Origin: Gammaproteobacteria bacterium
GTDB lineage: Bacteria > Pseudomonadota > Gammaproteobacteria > Pseudomonadales > Halieaceae
DNA length: 64,000 bases
Assembly: GCA_009937065.1 (NCBI GenBank)
Contig: JAACDF010000009.1
Location: 1-64,000 of the forward strand
Reading direction: 5' to 3'
In this document: positions 56,724 to 64,000 of the stretch, piece by piece
Numbering within the stretch: the stretch's first letter is position 1
Layout: every line of letters begins with the position of its first letter
Notes under the pieces: model-generated
Told to the model about the DNA's origin: nothing
Database searches by the model: none
Seen by the model: only the letters and a program-made list of their open reading frames with translations
Translations under genes and position numbers: made by a program

Positions 56724-58130
56724 ATGTCAGAGCGCACGCTCAATTTGATTAAAGACAACGATATTCGTTGGGTAGACCTGCGATTTACCGATACCCGCGG
56801 TAAAGAGCAGCACGTAAGTATTCCTGCCAGCCAGGTCGACGAAGACTTTTTCGAAGACGGAAAGATGTTCGACGGCTCATCTATCGCAGGCTGGAAGGGC
56901 ATCAACGAATCAGACATGATCCTCATGCCCGATGACAGCACTTCAGTCATCGACCCTTTCACTGATGACGCCACCGTCATCCTGCGTTGTGACATTGTAG
57001 AGCCTTCAACCATGCAGGGTTACGAGCGCGATCCGCGCAGCGTAGCAAAGCGCGCAGAGGCGTACCTCACATCAACAGGTCTAGGTGACACAGCATTCTT
57101 CGGTCCTGAGCCGGAGTTCTTTGTCTTTGACGACGTGAAATTTAAAGTCGAGATGCAAGGCGCAAGCTATGCAATCAACTCCGAGGAAGCTGCGTGGGCT
57201 TCAAATGACGATTTCGAAGAAGGAAATACGGGACACCGCCCCGGCGTCAAAGGTGGCTACTTTCCCGTTCCACCCGTAGATTCGCTGCACGATATCCGAG
57301 CTGCAATGTGTTCAGCAATGGAGCAGATGGGCCTTGATGTGGAAGTACACCACCACGAAGTAGGAACAGCTGGTCAGTGTGAAATCGGCATCCGTTTTAA
57401 CACACTGGTTGCGAAGGCCGACGAGGTACAGATTCTCAAGTACTGCGTACACAACGTTGCACACGCCTATGGTAAGACGGCCACCTTCATGCCTAAGCCA
57501 CTGGTTGGCGATAACGGCTCTGGCATGCACGTACACCAAAGCGTTTCCAAGGACGGCGTGAATACGTTCGCAGGTGACGAGTACGCAGGCTTGTCAGAGA
57601 CCGCTCTTTATTACATCGGCGGAATCATCAAGCACGCGCGCGCCATCAATGCCTTCGCGAACGCATCAACAAACAGCTACAAGCGCTTGGTACCTGGCTT
57701 CGAGGCACCGGTTATGCTGGCCTACTCGGCTCGCAACCGTTCTGCATCGATCCGAATTCCTTACGAACCCTCGCCAAAGGGTAAGCGTATTGAAGTTCGC
57801 TTTGGTGACCCAACAGCCAACCCGTATCTCTGCTTTGCAGCGATGCTGATGGCCGGCCTTGATGGTATTCAGAACAAGATTCACCCGGGCGAGGCGGCTG
57901 ATAAGGACCTCTACGACCTACCTGCGGAAGAGGCTGCAACGATTCCAACAGTTGCATCAACGCTTGAGATGGCTCTCGATGCGCTAGATGCGGATCGTGA
58001 CTTCCTAACGGCCGGCGGTGTTTTCACCAACGACATGATCGATGGCTACATCGAACTGAAGCGTGGCGAAGTTGAACGTTTGAACATGACAACTCACCCA
58101 GTTGAGTTCGACATGTACTACTCAGTCTGA
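56724..58130 (+). CDS. glnA: Type I glutamine synthetase
   Basis: [40 protein letters not shown]; adenylylation-site region [11 protein letters not shown]. Start at 56724 after AGGAGGC; ORF track starts at 56634. Confidence 0.98.
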   Translation: MSERTLNLIKDNDIRWVDLRFTDTRGKEQHVSIPASQVDEDFFEDGKMFDGSSIAGWKGINESDMILMPDDSTSVIDPFTDDATVILRCDIVEPSTMQGYERDPRSVAKRAEAYLTSTGLGDTAFFGPEPEFFVFDDVKFKVEMQGASYAINSEEAAWASNDDFEEGNTGHRPGVKGGYFPVPPVDSLHDIRAAMCSAMEQMGLDVEVHHHEVGTAGQCEIGIRFNTLVAKADEVQILKYCVHNVAHAYGKTATFMPKPLVGDNGSGMHVHQSVSKDGVNTFAGDEYAGLSETALYYIGGIIKHARAINAFANASTNSYKRLVPGFEAPVMLAYSARNRSASIRIPYEPSPKGKRIEVRFGDPTANPYLCFAAMLMAGLDGIQNKIHPGEAADKDLYDLPAEEAATIPTVASTLEMALDALDADRDFLTAGGVFTNDMIDGYIELKRGEVERLNMTTHPVEFDMYYSV

Positions 58131-58142
58131 TGTCACAACAGG

Positions 58143-58174
58143 AAAAGCCCGCGACACACTGCGGGCTTTTTTTT
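58143..58174 (+). terminator. Rho-independent terminator after glnA
   Basis: AAAAGCCCGC-gacacact-GCGGGCTTTTTTTT. Confidence 0.92.
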
Positions 58175-58212
58175 GGCTTCAAATTTAATGACAAAAGACA
58201 TCCACCTCTCAT

Positions 58213-58231
58213 TTGCACTGAAACGGTGCAA
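58213..58231 (+). promoter_or_regulatory. NtrC-like palindrome TTGCACTGAAACGGTGCAA
   Basis: GCAC-N7-GTGC with flanking TT/AA symmetry, 14 bp before the ATG at 58246. Confidence 0.75.
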
Positions 58232-58245
58232 AAAAGCGTGACCGA

Positions 58246-58806
58246 ATGGTGAAACAGTTAACACACATCAGCAGATTCTGTGCATTGATCAGTGCGATCT
58301 TGGCTATGTCCACGCTGGCAGCCACAACGGATATCTACAAATCCGTCGATAAAAATGGTGTCGTGACGTTTAGCGATGTGCCGCCGGTAAAGAGTGCAGG
58401 AACCCAAAACATCACCATCAAGCCCAATGCAACAAACTCGATGCCCGGACTAAGGTCGATAGGATCGGATCCAGGGACAGTAACTAGCGACGCGCCAGCC
58501 CCCAACAGTGTCTCCATCGCTTCACCTGAAAACAACGCAACCATTCCTATGGGTGCTGGCATCTTCGACGTGACTGCCGAGCTTGGTACTCCTCTTGTGG
58601 ATGGTGAATTACTCGCCCTTTATCTCGATGACGAACTGGTGGATACCCCGCAAACAAGCAATGTTTGGACTCTCACTTACGTGATCCGTGGTCCACATAC
58701 ACTTCAAGTGCGACGACTCTCGAGCACAGGTGCGACGGTAAGTGAATCGGGAGTCATCACGATTTTTGTGCTGCGGCCTTCGGTATTACGAGGCGCGCCC
58801 CGATGA
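58246..58806 (+). CDS. DUF4124 domain-containing exported protein
   Basis: Signal peptide then DIYKSVDKNGVVTFSDVPPVKSAGTQNITI (DUF4124). Confidence 0.88.
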   Translation: MVKQLTHISRFCALISAILAMSTLAATTDIYKSVDKNGVVTFSDVPPVKSAGTQNITIKPNATNSMPGLRSIGSDPGTVTSDAPAPNSVSIASPENNATIPMGAGIFDVTAELGTPLVDGELLALYLDDELVDTPQTSNVWTLTYVIRGPHTLQVRRLSSTGATVSESGVITIFVLRPSVLRGAPR

Positions 58807-59870
58807 ACTTCACGCCGGGGTTCGACCTCGATTCGTTAACTACCAGCATTGTTCTTATCGATGAGCATGGCGTGGTTGACACCTTGAACCAGTCTGCGCA
58901 AGTGCTGTTGGAAACTTCATTGCAGAGAGCCTCAGGCAACCCGTTTGACGAGCTGGCACACGCTATCGGGCAAGGTGCCATCCAATGGCATGAAACGCTC
59001 TCGAACGCTGTGCGAACCCGATTACCGGCGGTTAGCCGTGATCTGAAGATTGCGCTTAAAACAGGGAAAGACATCACCGTTGACGTGGTAATTACTCCTC
59101 TAAATTACGAGCGAGACTCGCGTATTTTGCTTGAAATGTCGCCGTTGGATCGCGCACGCGCCATTAGCGAAACCGAAAATTTGCGGGAGGCACAACAGCG
59201 ACTTCATAACGTGGTCAAAGGCATGGCCCATGAAGTTAAAAATCCACTGGGCGGCATTCGCGGCGCGGCGCAGTTAATGGCTCGTAAATTCGACGATAGT
59301 GAGCTGGACGAATACGCCAACATCATTATTGCGGAGGTTGATCGCCTGCAAGCGTTGGTTGACCGTATGCTCGGCCCCCGAGAATCACTCGATAAACGAC
59401 CTATCAATATCCACGAAGTCACGGAGCGGGTTCGGCAGCTTATGGAAGCCGAAGCCGATAAAGAGCTCACTGTGATTAGAGATTATGACCCAAGCCTTCC
59501 AGAGTTTCTGGCCGATGCGGATCAACTGACCCAGGCCATTCTCAACATCGTTAGAAATGCATGGGAAGCATCAAAAACAGGCTGCCAAATCACGATCAAA
59601 ACTCGCAGTCGGCGTCAGTACACGTTGAACGGTTATAGACACAAACTCGTATGCGCCATCGACATCATCGACAACGGTCCCGGCATTCCAAATGACCTAA
59701 TGTCATCCATCTTCTTACCCATGGTCACGTCAAGACCCGAGGGTTCGGGGCTTGGCCTGTCCATCGCACAACTCACACTCACCCGCCACGGCGGGGTTAT
59801 ACAAGCCGTCAGTGAACCGGGTAATACCTGCTTCACACTGCTGGTACCTATGGAAGAAATGCATGACTGA
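58803..59870 (+). CDS. glnL: Nitrogen regulation sensor histidine kinase NtrB
   Basis: PAS domain; GMAHEVKNPLGGIRGAAQLMARKF H-box; IDIIDNGPGIPNDLMSSIFLPMVTSRPEGSGLGLSIAQ. Confidence 0.95.
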   Translation: MNFTPGFDLDSLTTSIVLIDEHGVVDTLNQSAQVLLETSLQRASGNPFDELAHAIGQGAIQWHETLSNAVRTRLPAVSRDLKIALKTGKDITVDVVITPLNYERDSRILLEMSPLDRARAISETENLREAQQRLHNVVKGMAHEVKNPLGGIRGAAQLMARKFDDSELDEYANIIIAEVDRLQALVDRMLGPRESLDKRPINIHEVTERVRQLMEAEADKELTVIRDYDPSLPEFLADADQLTQAILNIVRNAWEASKTGCQITIKTRSRRQYTLNGYRHKLVCAIDIIDNGPGIPNDLMSSIFLPMVTSRPEGSGLGLSIAQLTLTRHGGVIQAVSEPGNTCFTLLVPMEEMHD

Positions 59871-61257
59871 TTCAAATGAAATTTGGGTAGTTGATGACGA
59901 TAGCTCAATCCGCTGGGTCATCGAAAAAGCGCTGTCTGGAGAGAGCATCTCTTGCAACAGCTTTGAATGCGCTGATGATTTACTGGCGGCACTCAAAACA
60001 GGGACGCCCAAAGCGATCATCAGCGACATCCGAATGCCGGGCATGGATGGCTTGGCTCTGCTCAGAGAGCTGAAATCGACGGTCCCCGATGTTCCGGTGA
60101 TTATTACCACTGCGCACTCGGACCTAGATAGCGCGGTCACCTCCTATGAATCCGGCGCATTCGAATATCTCCCCAAGCCCTTTGATATCGACGAAATGCT
60201 GGAGGTCGCTACGCGCGCACTCGCACACACCAATAAATTACCCGCTAACGGGAAAGCACTGGATAGCGGTGACAAGGAAATCATTGGAAACGCAGCCGCA
60301 ATGCAAGAGGTATTCCGAGCAATTGGACGCCTATCGCAGAGCTCAATCACTGTACTTATTAGCGGACAATCTGGTTCGGGAAAAGAGCTCGTTGCCCGGG
60401 CCTTACATCGCCATAGCCCGAGAGGGAGTGCGCCGTTCATTGCCCTCAACATGGCGGCGGTTCCAAAAGACTTGATGGAATCCGAACTTTTTGGGCATGA
60501 GAAAGGTTCATTCACGGGCGCATCGGGAAAACGTGAAGGTCGCTTTGAACAGGCCAGCGGAGGCACCCTATTTCTAGACGAAATCGGCGACATGCCGCAC
60601 GACACACAGACCCGACTACTGAGAGTTCTTGCCGAGGGGGAGTTTTATCGGGTCGGTGGTGCCAGTGCCATCAAAACGGATGTCCGTGTGATTGCAGCAA
60701 CGCATCAAGATTTGCGTGAACTCGTTGCACGAGGCTTATTCAGAGAAGATCTCTATCACCGACTGAATGTGATCGGTATTAACGTGCCCAGGCTGTCAGA
60801 TCGAAGTGAGGACATTCCTCTGCTACTCAATCATTTCTTGAGCAAAGCAGCCGATGAGTTGGGGGTCCCAACGAAAGAGGTATCGACGCAGGTACGCAAC
60901 TATCTCAGCGCTCTTGACTGGCCCGGTAACGTCCGACAACTCGAGAATACCTGCCGTTGGCTAACGGTGATGGCAGCCGGCAATACAATCCTTATGAACG
61001 ATCTGCCACCAGAACTCACAGTGAATGCTGACACCGAGGGCAAGGGATCTGGCTCGTGGGAAAAGCAACTATCTGACTGGGTAAGAGCCAAACTACTGGC
61101 TGGTGAAACCAATGTGCTAAAGCAGGCTATGCCACAGATAGAGTCCATCATGATGAACGCTGCGCTGGAACACACTGCGGGTAGAAAAGCGGAGGCCGCT
61201 GAGCTTTTGGGATGGGGCCGAAACACCCTAACCCGCAAACTCAGCCAGCAACTCTAA
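59863..61257 (+). CDS. glnG: Nitrogen regulation response regulator NtrC
   Basis: Receiver WVVDDDSSIRWVIEKAL; AAA+ GQSGSGKELVARALHRHSPR, GAFTGA-type GSFTGA; HTH HTAGRKAEAAELLGWGRNTLTRKL. Start set at 59863. Confidence 0.97.
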   Translation: MTDSNEIWVVDDDSSIRWVIEKALSGESISCNSFECADDLLAALKTGTPKAIISDIRMPGMDGLALLRELKSTVPDVPVIITTAHSDLDSAVTSYESGAFEYLPKPFDIDEMLEVATRALAHTNKLPANGKALDSGDKEIIGNAAAMQEVFRAIGRLSQSSITVLISGQSGSGKELVARALHRHSPRGSAPFIALNMAAVPKDLMESELFGHEKGSFTGASGKREGRFEQASGGTLFLDEIGDMPHDTQTRLLRVLAEGEFYRVGGASAIKTDVRVIAATHQDLRELVARGLFREDLYHRLNVIGINVPRLSDRSEDIPLLLNHFLSKAADELGVPTKEVSTQVRNYLSALDWPGNVRQLENTCRWLTVMAAGNTILMNDLPPELTVNADTEGKGSGSWEKQLSDWVRAKLLAGETNVLKQAMPQIESIMMNAALEHTAGRKAEAAELLGWGRNTLTRKLSQQL

Positions 61258-61764
61258 TTAATGAGTAGAGCCATCCGCGGGCTGCTCACCATCTTGTATT
61301 GAACCGCTCTGTGCCATCGCTTGATGATAAAGCGCGTCGAAATTAACCGGCGCCAACATCAGCGGAGGGAACCCGCCCTTGATGACCAAAGCATCGATCG
61401 CCTCGCGAGCATAAGGGAATAGAATGTTTGGAGCGACTGTCGCAAGTAGCTGCTTCAAAGGCTCTTCGTCGATACCCGCCGCAAAGAAAATACCGGCTTG
61501 CTGCACTTCCACCAGAAAGGCGTTCTTGTCTTCCATCTTAGCCGTCACGGTAATAGTGAGTACGACCTCATGATTACCCGTGTCGTCAGCCTTAGAAGAC
61601 CGTGTGTTCAAGTCAACATTAACATTTGGCTGCCAATTCTGACGAAAAATATCGGGTGACGCCGGCGACTCAAATGAGACGTCTTTTGCATAGATACGCT
61701 GCATCGTGAATTGCTGCTGAACCTGCTCTTCTTGCGCTGCCCCAGCAGCTTGGTCTTCCGCCAT
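61258..61764 (-). CDS. secB: Protein-export chaperone SecB
   Basis: QQQFTMQRIYAKDVSFESPASPDIFRQNWQPNVNVDLNTRSSK. Confidence 0.96.
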   Translation of the reverse strand: MAEDQAAGAAQEEQVQQQFTMQRIYAKDVSFESPASPDIFRQNWQPNVNVDLNTRSSKADDTGNHEVVLTITVTAKMEDKNAFLVEVQQAGIFFAAGIDEEPLKQLLATVAPNILFPYAREAIDALVIKGGFPPLMLAPVNFDALYHQAMAQSGSIQDGEQPADGSTH

Positions 61765-61787
61765 GGCGGTTACTCCTTTCTTGGTAC

Positions 61788-62051
61788 TTACGGTGCTTCT
61801 GAACGAAGCATTGAATCTAATTGCTGGCGACGCTCCAGGCTATACAGTTCATCGCAGCCACCGACGTGCTGGTCGCCTATCCAGATCTGCGGCACACTCG
61901 TTGCCCCAGCCTTTGCGGCCATCTCGGCTCTCAGCCCTGGATTGCCATCAACAGGAATCTCTTCAAAGGCCACGCCCTTTCCGTTCAGCAGGCCTTTTGC
62001 TCTCAGGCAAAAGGGGCACCAACGGGTGGTGTAAATGGTAACGGCATTCAT
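61788..62051 (-). CDS. grxC: Glutaredoxin 3
   Basis: VTIYTTRWCPFCLRAKGLLNGKGVAFEEIPVDG; TSVPQIWIGDQHVGGCDEL. Confidence 0.95.
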   Translation of the reverse strand: MNAVTIYTTRWCPFCLRAKGLLNGKGVAFEEIPVDGNPGLRAEMAAKAGATSVPQIWIGDQHVGGCDELYSLERRQQLDSMLRSEAP

Positions 62052-62509
62052 TTGCTAGTCACCGGCAAACGCAGCTCATCCCAGCTCATCATGCCTCCGG
62101 CCATACGGTGAGCATTGCCAAACCCACTTGCCCGGAGCTGTTTTACTGCGGCCGACGCACTGCTACCCATTCGACACACCACAATCACAGGCTTGTTTTT
62201 GTACGCTTCTAGCTCACCGATTCTGCCAGGCAAATTAGCTGAGGGTATGTTGATCGCCTCACTAATATGGGCGCGCTTGAACTCTTTCGAATCCCGAACG
62301 TCGAGAAAAATACCACCGCTTTTATTGGTCAGGTTAATGGCCTGTTGAGGGCTGAGTGCAGGACCCGCCTTTCGAGACTCGGTGAATAGCAGCAGATTCA
62401 GCGACAATAAGAGCGCGAATACCAGGAGCCATTGCTCGGAGATAAAAATTAAAAACTGGCTAAAAGACACTGTTAGGCTCTCTGACTTAAATGCTTTCCC
62501 GGAGGGCAC
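62048..62509 (-). CDS. Membrane-anchored rhodanese-like domain protein
   Basis: TM then GIFLDVRDSKEFKRAHISEAINIPSANL...VIVVCRMGSSASAAVKQLRASGF. Confidence 0.93.
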   Translation of the reverse strand: MPSGKAFKSESLTVSFSQFLIFISEQWLLVFALLLSLNLLLFTESRKAGPALSPQQAINLTNKSGGIFLDVRDSKEFKRAHISEAINIPSANLPGRIGELEAYKNKPVIVVCRMGSSASAAVKQLRASGFGNAHRMAGGMMSWDELRLPVTSK

Positions 62510-62632
62510 GCGCGAAAAGCGCAGAGTATACGTGCTTCAACAAGGGCTCTCCAGTAGCAGAATCACCGTCTAACGGGATGATCTGTAACATTCATCAGGC
62601 TAACATTGTCATGGTGAGCTTGAGGAAAAACC

Positions 62633-64000
62633 ATGTCATTCAACACAAACGCGTTCTCACCCACCCTTCTCGTCATTCTGGACGGATTCGGTTATCGCCA
62701 AGCGCCGGAAAATAATGCCATTTTCCACGCCCAAACACCGACCTTTGACCGTCTCTGGAAGACAGGTGAATCAACTCTCGTTTCGGGGTCAGGACTTGAT
62801 GTGGGGTTACCCGCAGGTCAGATGGGCAACTCCGAAGTCGGTCACATGAGCCTTGGATCTGGACGCATTATTTATCAAAGCATCACCCGAATCGACAAAG
62901 CCATCGAAGACGGTACCTTTACAGCCAATCCAGCCTTTATCAACGCAATCGACGCAGCTGTAGCGAGTCAATCTGCCGTGCATGTATTCGGACTCCTATC
63001 ACCGGGTGGCGTACATAGTCATGAAGAACATATTTTTGCAGCCCTTCGCATGGCAAAAGCGCGAGGTGCAGAGCGGATATTCCTGCACGCTTTCCTAGAC
63101 GGAAGGGACATGCCGCCTCGAAGTGCGACGGCCTCGTTGGCCAATGCAGATGAGGTCTTTGATGAAATTGGTGTTGGTAAAGTCGCTACTGTGCAAGGTC
63201 GCTATTTCGCAATGGATCGTGATAAGCGTTGGTCAAGGATAGAACCCGCTTATGACTTAGTGACTCAGGGAATTACAGAGTACGAATATGCCTCCACAAG
63301 GGAGGCTCTTATCGCCGCTTATGCAAGAGGTGAAAACGATGAATTTGTGACCCCTAGCCGCATTGGCGATGCAGTTAGGATTAATGACGGCGACAGCATT
63401 CTTTTCATGAACTTCCGTGCAGATCGTGCTCGACAACTGACGCAGGCCCTGACAGAGCCAGAGTTTTCAGAATTTGAACGCAAACATGTGCCCAATGCCG
63501 GTTTTGTTGCAACCACCGAATACTTCGAAGGCATCAATGCAACTGTGGCGTTCGAGCCTGACTTGATCGAAGACACGCTCGGTGCGGTCGTCGCCTCTTG
63601 CGGCTTGAGACAAGTGCGAATTGCGGAAACCGAAAAGTATGCGCACGTCACCTTTTTCTTTAGCGGTGGCCGCGAGTCAACTTTCAAGGGTGAAGACAGA
63701 GTGCTTATTCCCTCGCCTGATGTCGCCACCTATGACCTGAAACCCGAAATGTCAGCAGTCGAGGTAACAGACGCCATTATTGAGAGCATCGAAAACCGGT
63801 CGCACGAACTCGTAGTCGTCAACTTCGCCAACGGGGATATGGTTGGTCACACCGGCAATTTTGAGGCTGCTGTAAAGGCTGTGGAAACCTTGGATGCCTG
63901 TATCGCGCGAGTAGAAAAAGCCGTGCTTGCCGCAGATGGTCAAGCCTTGGTGACAGCAGATCATGGCAACTGCGAGCAAATGCACGATCACCATAGTGAA
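62633..64000 (+). CDS. gpmI: 2,3-bisphosphoglycerate-independent phosphoglycerate mutase (truncated by window edge)
   Basis: My own translation from ATG 62633: MSFNTNAFSPTLLVILDGFGYRQAPENNAIFHAQTPTFDRLWK...QMGNSEVGHMSLGSGR...; open to the window end, so absent from the ORF track. Confidence 0.95.
   Translation, partial: MSFNTNAFSPTLLVILDGFGYRQAPENNAIFHAQTPTFDRLWKTGESTLVSGSGLDVGLPAGQMGNSEVGHMSLGSGRIIYQSITRIDKAIEDGTFTANPAFINAIDAAVASQSAVHVFGLLSPGGVHSHEEHIFAALRMAKARGAERIFLHAFLDGRDMPPRSATASLANADEVFDEIGVGKVATVQGRYFAMDRDKRWSRIEPAYDLVTQGITEYEYASTREALIAAYARGENDEFVTPSRIGDAVRINDGDSILFMNFRADRARQLTQALTEPEFSEFERKHVPNAGFVATTEYFEGINATVAFEPDLIEDTLGAVVASCGLRQVRIAETEKYAHVTFFFSGGRESTFKGEDRVLIPSPDVATYDLKPEMSAVEVTDAIIESIENRSHELVVVNFANGDMVGHTGNFEAAVKAVETLDACIARVEKAVLAADGQALVTADHGNCEQMHDHHSE

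Noticed and set aside
60144-60605. 153-aa minus-strand ORF inside glnG
   Set aside because: Antisense to the NtrC AAA+ domain; Ser/Pro-rich shadow frame.

Overview
The window looks like a chromosomal core segment from a marine-type gammaproteobacterium. The gene order and the ChrR/RpoE module suggest an OM60/NOR5 (Halieaceae)-like lineage, but that placement is inference. Almost all of it is coding. Recognisable blocks are: hemE-gltD-gltB-aroB-aroK-pilQPONM (minus strand), mrcA, rpmE/priA, argS-SPOR-DUF971-ubiE-ubiJ-ubiB-hisI-hisE-tatABC-ABC exporter, pntB-pntAb-pntAa, chrR-rpoE divergent from an FAD oxidoreductase-DUF1365-cfa-nhaC-thioesterase operon, epmA-efp-serB, parC, typA, glnA-DUF4124-glnL-glnG, secB-grxC-rhodanese, and gpmI. 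Two genes run off the window edges and are missing from the supplied ORF track: a sensor protein at the left edge (minus strand) and gpmI at the right edge. I saw no rRNA, tRNA, CRISPR array, transposase or prophage. The most interesting non-core signals are: (1) a tightly packed five-gene, probably lipid-remodelling/singlet-oxygen operon facing chrR-rpoE, with two adjacent inverted repeats in the divergent promoter region; (2) a textbook sigma54 promoter with two NtrC-like sites exactly 30 bp apart upstream of glnA, and a third NtrC-like palindrome just before the DUF4124-glnL-glnG operon; (3) a decayed SGNH/GDSL hydrolase remnant beside pntB; (4) gene-order gaps where a damX-type SPOR gene and hslVU are often found; (5) several uncharacterised small or membrane ORFs. 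Nothing here can be claimed as a proven new system from sequence alone.
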